This document shows, one piece after another, positions 60,186 to 64,000 of a DNA stretch of 64,000 bases. This DNA comes from Labrys sedimenti (lineage in GTDB: Bacteria; Pseudomonadota; Alphaproteobacteria; Rhizobiales; Labraceae): positions 372,001-436,000 of the forward strand of contig NZ_JAXOUF010000001.1 in assembly GCF_034424805.1 (NCBI RefSeq), written 5' to 3'. The position numbers and the translations under genes are program-made. Position 1 is the stretch's first letter, and each line of letters begins with the position of its first letter. The notes beneath the pieces were generated by a model. It did not search any database. It had not been told where the DNA came from and saw nothing but the letters and a program-made list of their open reading frames with translations.

Positions 60186-61289
60186 ATGAGCCTCCAACGG
60201 CAGGTATTCTTCTGGCTCGGTGCGCTGGCTTTGTTCATCGCGCTGATCTGGCTGCTCCAGGGCATGGTATGGCCCTTCATCGCCGGCCTGGTGATTGCCT
60301 ATTTCCTCGATCCCGTCGCCGACAGGCTGGAGAGGCTGGGCTTGCCGCGGTGGGCGGCCGCCTCGGTGATCCTGCTCGGCTTCATCTTCCTCATCGTGCT
60401 GGCGATCCTCCTGCTGGTGCCGATGCTGGGCGAGCAGTTCAACGGATTGCGCGAGAGGCTGCCAAGCATCGTAGCCTCCATGCAGCGCATTCTGGGCGAA
60501 CTCAACCAGAGCTGGCTCGGGGGCCTGCTCACCGAACGGCTGCAGGACATCCAGAAGTCGCTCGGCGACTATGTCGGGCAGGGTGCCCAGGTGCTTGCCA
60601 CCTTCGTCTCCTCGCTCTGGTCGGGCAGCCAGGCTGTCATCGGGGTGGTCAGCATCCTGATCGTCACGCCGGTGGTGGCTTTCTACATCCTGCTCGACTG
60701 GGATCATATGGTGGCGCGCGTCGACAGCTGGCTGCCGCGTGACCATGCCGATGCCATCCGCGGCATCTTCCGCGACATCGATGCCGCCATCGCCGGCTTC
60801 GTGCGCGGCCAGGCGACGGTCTGCTTCCTGCTCGGGCTGTTCTACGGCTCCTGCCTGACCTTTCTCGGTGTCAGCTTCGGCTTCCTCATCGGGCTGTGTA
60901 CGGGTCTGGCCTCCTTCATCCCCTATGTCGGTTCCATTCTCGGCTTCGTGGTCAGCGTCAGCGTGGCGCTGGTCCAGGTCTGGCCGGACTGGCATTTGCC
61001 GGTCTATGCCGCCCTGGTCTTCGTGGCGGGACAGATTCTCGAAGGCTATGTGCTCTCGCCACGCTTGGTCGGCGGTTCGGTCGGGCTGCATCCGGTCTGG
61101 CTGATGTTCGCCCTGCTGGCCGCTGGCAGCCTGTTCGGCTTCATCGGCCTCCTGGTTGCCGTGCCGGTGGCGGCGGCGATCGGCGTGCTGGTGCGCTTTG
61201 CCTTGTCGCGCTACCTCGCCAGCCAGTATTATACCGGGCATGTCGACCAGGATCAGGCTGCGGCACTGCCATCGGACCCTTCGTCGTGA
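60186..61289 (+). CDS. AI-2E family transporter (PerM/YdiK-like)
   Basis: This 367-residue membrane protein of the AI-2 exporter superfamily has about seven to eight helices, FIAGLVIAYFLDPVADRLER near the N-terminus, a periplasmic-type amphipathic region (LRERLPSIVASMQRILGELN) and the C-terminal GQILEGYVLSPRLVGGSVGL. Signalling by AI-2 is not implied: the family is broad. AGGAGCGA precedes ATG 60186. Its stop codon overlaps the GTG start of hdaA, an order commonly seen in alphaproteobacteria. Confidence 0.92.
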   Translation: MSLQRQVFFWLGALALFIALIWLLQGMVWPFIAGLVIAYFLDPVADRLERLGLPRWAAASVILLGFIFLIVLAILLLVPMLGEQFNGLRERLPSIVASMQRILGELNQSWLGGLLTERLQDIQKSLGDYVGQGAQVLATFVSSLWSGSQAVIGVVSILIVTPVVAFYILLDWDHMVARVDSWLPRDHADAIRGIFRDIDAAIAGFVRGQATVCFLLGLFYGSCLTFLGVSFGFLIGLCTGLASFIPYVGSILGFVVSVSVALVQVWPDWHLPVYAALVFVAGQILEGYVLSPRLVGGSVGLHPVWLMFALLAAGSLFGFIGLLVAVPVAAAIGVLVRFALSRYLASQYYTGHVDQDQAAALPSDPSS

Positions 61290-61975
61290 CGCTTCCCCGC
61301 CAATTGGCGCTCGATCTGCCGTTGCAGGCCTCGTTTGCCCGCGAGGATTTCCTGGTCTCGCCCTCCAACGAGGCCGCCTATGCCTTCATCGAGCGCTGGC
61401 CCGACTGGCCGTCCCGCCGTGCCTTGCTGATCGGCCCGAGCGGCTCGGGCAAGAGCCATTTGGCGGCGATCTGGTCGGATGCGGCTGGCGCGGTCACGCT
61501 GGCGGGCGAGGCACTGCGGGACGACAATGTCCCTGTCTTGGTCTCACACAAGGCGGTGGTGATCGAGGATGCCGGGCGCGGCATCGACGAGACGGCGCTT
61601 TTCCATCTGCTCAACCTCACGGGCGAGGCGGGCGCTTCCCTGCTGATCACCGCCCACGAGCCCCCTGAGCGCTGGGGGCTCGTGCTTCCGGACCTCATCT
61701 CGCGGCTGCGGGCCATGACGGCCCTGACCATCGCGACGCCGGATGACGGTCTGTTTCGCATGCTGCTGGTGAAGCTTTTTCTCGACCGCCAGCTCATCGT
61801 CGACAGCACGCTGGTCGACTTCCTCGTCAACCGTATCGAGCGCTCCTTCGCCGCAGCGCGCCAGGTGGTTGCCGTACTCGATCGCGAAGGCCTGTCACGC
61901 GGCCGCCGGATCACCCGGGCCCTTGCGGCCGAACTGCTCAAGGAAGTGCTGGCGTCGCCAATCGACGAGGAGTGA
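61286..61975 (+). CDS. hdaA: DnaA-related regulatory inactivator HdaA
   Basis: This 229-residue DnaA-like AAA protein triggers hydrolysis of DnaA-ATP once the clamp is loaded, limiting initiation to once per cycle. The N-terminal clamp-binding motif is in RQLALDLPL (5-13). The P-loop GPSGSGKS is at 50-57, and the C-terminal sensor-2 helix is in ERSFAAARQVVAVLDREGLS. There is no DNA-binding domain IV, which separates it from DnaA. It starts with GTG, overlapping the transporter stop by GTGA, so it is translationally coupled to that gene. Confidence 0.94.
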   Translation: MTLPRQLALDLPLQASFAREDFLVSPSNEAAYAFIERWPDWPSRRALLIGPSGSGKSHLAAIWSDAAGAVTLAGEALRDDNVPVLVSHKAVVIEDAGRGIDETALFHLLNLTGEAGASLLITAHEPPERWGLVLPDLISRLRAMTALTIATPDDGLFRMLLVKLFLDRQLIVDSTLVDFLVNRIERSFAAARQVVAVLDREGLSRGRRITRALAAELLKEVLASPIDEE

Positions 61976-62019
61976 AATCGATCGCGCCTCGTCGCGATCG
62001 GCTCATCATGATGCGAGCT

Positions 62020-63912
62020 CTATCGCAAACGGACGCACTGGCCGACGGTGTTCATCTGAAGTTGGCCTCCGGCGAAAGACGCCACTCCGACGATATGGAC
62101 AGGGGAACTCTGCGTTTTCGCGGTGAAGTCGAACACGAACGGACCGACCCCCCGAATTTCCCCGCCCGACCATTCGCCGGTTTCCATGAACATGCCTTGT
62201 CCGGGTGCAATCGGCATCGCGGTGGATTGGGTACTAAAGGCCCCCTGAAAAGCTCTAACCTTCGTCCCGCCGGCCGGCAGGAGCTGTAGTTGGGCGTGGC
62301 AACTCCAAACGCCCGGCGCGAGAGAGAATGTCCCGATGTCGCGTACAACCCGGTCGCTCATGTCGACCGGCGGCGGCGATGTCTGCACGAGTTCGCCGGG
62401 GAGGCCTTGATAAAGAGCCGATTGGGCATCCGAACCGGCCCATGAAAATGCATTGGATGGCGGCGGTCCGGGTTTGAAGAATTCGGTGAAGAGATTCCCG
62501 GCGACCACCACCCCGCTGGTGCCGGCGGTCTTGACGATCAAGGCCGCCGAGGTCTTCAAGCCCCGATATTCGATCTTGTTGTTACGGATCTGCACATCCG
62601 ATGCGCCGGCTCCGGTCGGAATACCGCAGGAGTCGGTGGTGACGTTGATGAGGGAGCGAACTTCGAGGGGTTGGGCGTTGTTGGAAATCCAGGCTCCTTC
62701 AAGGCGTACCGTCGAGGCTCTGCAAAAATTGAAGAAGTTCTTGCCGGCGGGCGTCCAGAATCCCGCGGCTGGGTGGATCAGCCAATTGCCGCCCTTGATG
62801 GACAGATGCGAGACTTGTCGTGCATCGACATGGCCTTCATAGGCGTCGCAAGAGAAATTATCCGCCACATATTGGAGCGGGGAGTAGCCCTTATAGTCGG
62901 AATCGATCTGGATGCAGGTGCCGACTTCCCCGGCGGCCGAATTGATCAGGCTCTGATCCTCGAGCCCCAGCATCCTCGGGGGATTGGTCGACTGGAAACG
63001 ATAGCCGGTCCTGTAATATTGGGTCAGCGTGTTCTGGATACGATTGACGAAGGTATTCGTCCCGCGAAACCAGATACCGGTTCCCGTGCTGGCCAGGCCT
63101 TTGCGCGATGGTCCGGCAGTGATCATGCCGCCCTCGATCATAGTGCCGGCCGAGTTGACCAAGATCATGCCGGTGTTGAAATTTTCGAGAGCGAAGTTGG
63201 AATAAGTCCCGTTGACGCCGGGCGTAAACCTGGCGTTGATTCCGATCGTGCTCCTGGAGGCAGTATCGTTGGATTGGAATTTGATGCCCTGGAGCTCCAG
63301 CTTGTCTCCCTTCGGGGCGCCTGTCCCGCAGTGATCCCAGCCATTGCTGGCGCCGAAGCGAAATATGGTGAGTTTCGGTCCGGCTCCCTCGAAGCGAATG
63401 CTTTTGCCGCAAGCAGAGATGATCGGCGTGGAGAAACGAGCGGTCAGGGGACCCAGGCGGAACTTCAGGGCGCTCGAATTCGTCTGGATCAGCGAATTGA
63501 TGACGACGCCGTCGATCTCGTCCGAAAGAGAGCGTGCCGCCGGGAGTATCGCCTGCCATTGCACCAGGGACCAGCCTGCGGTGCTGCGACCGTTGAGAAT
63601 GGTAATGCTGGACAGCGGATGGCTCTCTCCGTCGCCGCGAAAGCCATAGGATCTGAGGACGCGCTCGTCGATATCCTCACGGTTGCGCAGATTGGACGGA
63701 AGCTCGAAAGCACCCGTCATCGGATTGATGCAACCGATGAGGGCGCCTCCATTTTCGCTTGGATTGCGGGTATCCTGCACCGAAACACACCCAGAAGCGC
63801 CGGATCGATCGGTCTGGAGCACCCGAGAAGCATCGGTCTGGGCTGCGACATGTGTCAGTTGGGCGAACAGGCAGGCCAGGATAATCATGGGAACAACTGG
63901 GAACCTGCACAT
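62020..63912 (-). CDS. Secreted right-handed beta-helix (pectate-lyase-like) protein
   Basis: This protein of about 630 residues is exported (MCRFPVVPMIILACLFAQLT signal, cleaved near VAA-Q). Its centre is a series of short beta-coils with NSAGTMIEGGMITAGPSRKG, IRNNKIEYRG and VVVAGNLFTEF, the turn asparagines typical of parallel beta-helix proteins such as phage tailspikes and polysaccharide lyases. The C-terminal 130 residues form a jelly-roll-like domain (IGTFSLAPGVWSCHAQLQLL). CAGGAGCAAATCAGGC precedes ATG 63912; the frame runs 27 codons further. Substrate binding or lyase activity towards a polysaccharide is inferred only from the fold. Confidence 0.7.
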   Translation of the reverse strand: MCRFPVVPMIILACLFAQLTHVAAQTDASRVLQTDRSGASGCVSVQDTRNPSENGGALIGCINPMTGAFELPSNLRNREDIDERVLRSYGFRGDGESHPLSSITILNGRSTAGWSLVQWQAILPAARSLSDEIDGVVINSLIQTNSSALKFRLGPLTARFSTPIISACGKSIRFEGAGPKLTIFRFGASNGWDHCGTGAPKGDKLELQGIKFQSNDTASRSTIGINARFTPGVNGTYSNFALENFNTGMILVNSAGTMIEGGMITAGPSRKGLASTGTGIWFRGTNTFVNRIQNTLTQYYRTGYRFQSTNPPRMLGLEDQSLINSAAGEVGTCIQIDSDYKGYSPLQYVADNFSCDAYEGHVDARQVSHLSIKGGNWLIHPAAGFWTPAGKNFFNFCRASTVRLEGAWISNNAQPLEVRSLINVTTDSCGIPTGAGASDVQIRNNKIEYRGLKTSAALIVKTAGTSGVVVAGNLFTEFFKPGPPPSNAFSWAGSDAQSALYQGLPGELVQTSPPPVDMSDRVVRDIGTFSLAPGVWSCHAQLQLLPAGGTKVRAFQGAFSTQSTAMPIAPGQGMFMETGEWSGGEIRGVGPFVFDFTAKTQSSPVHIVGVASFAGGQLQMNTVGQCVRLR

Positions 63913-64000
63913 GCCTGATTTGCTCCTGGAGCGGACTGGTCGTTTCGTCCGTTGGGGATGAGGGGCTCGAGGGTCGCATGGAAGATGCCTCATGCGGTCT

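Noticed and set aside
60186..61289. Quorum-sensing autoinducer-2 exporter
   Set aside because: The family name is historical; no luxS or lsr genes are present and the order transporter-hdaA is a housekeeping arrangement.

Overview
The window is GC-rich bacterial chromosome from an alphaproteobacterium, almost certainly of the order Hyphomicrobiales (Rhizobiales). The strongest pointers are a giant GPR/RgsE-type polar-growth protein, a rhizobial dctA / dctBD arrangement with DctD sites and a sigma-54 promoter, a PlcP-Agt lipid-remodelling pair, an HdaA-type DnaA regulator, a single-cysteine DksA and an Mla system whose permease carries its own STAS domain. No rRNA, tRNA, CRISPR array, prophage, transposase or plasmid function was recognised. 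The region reads as core chromosome peppered with small palindromic intergenic repeats.

Layout. 0-3.3 kb: RamB/ScfR-type regulator divergent from a small ORF and isocitrate lyase, with a palindromic operator between. 3.4-8.4 kb: C4-dicarboxylate uptake (dctD, dctB, dctA). 8.4-14.2 kb: an Ntn-hydrolase-like protein, a FadL porin, an FAH-family enzyme, a DUF2852 protein and UppP. 14.5-16.4 kb: plcP-agt, preceded by a possible Pho box. 16.4-24.4 kb: a LysE exporter and the 2384-residue GPR/RgsE-like protein, built largely of 11-residue repeats. 24.8-36.5 kb: ferredoxin, DgcA, an MFS transporter, a conserved hypothetical, the Mla operon, then DgcN with an FAH enzyme and a DUF3237 protein, and an AraC/GyrI regulator. 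36.7-43.2 kb: ferredoxin-NADP reductase, a universal stress protein, then a cluster of exported peptidase-like proteins (ClpP-like, caspase-YARHG, M15), SixA and YccF. 43.2-50.6 kb: aminotransferase with XRE-cupin regulator, ycjX-ycjF, dksA, and a copper-delivery operon (DUF2946-like, PCuAC, SCO1, cytochrome c). 50.7-54.8 kb: CBS protein, a LysR-controlled tautomerase/cupin/DUF4865 operon, and a patatin. 54.9-64 kb: parC, a GT61 glycosyltransferase, an L,D-transpeptidase, a CDP-alcohol phosphatidyltransferase, an AI-2E family transporter, hdaA, and a secreted beta-helix protein.

Themes. Many genes concern the envelope: polar growth (GPR), undecaprenyl phosphate recycling (UppP), phospholipid transport and replacement (Mla, PlcP-Agt, patatin, CDP-alcohol transferase), peptidoglycan (L,D-transpeptidase, M15 peptidase) and D-glutamate catabolism (DgcN/DgcA). 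Carbon supply genes (isocitrate lyase, Dct, FadL) would feed acetate, dicarboxylates and fatty acids. Function assignments come from recognising protein families by eye; no database search was run.
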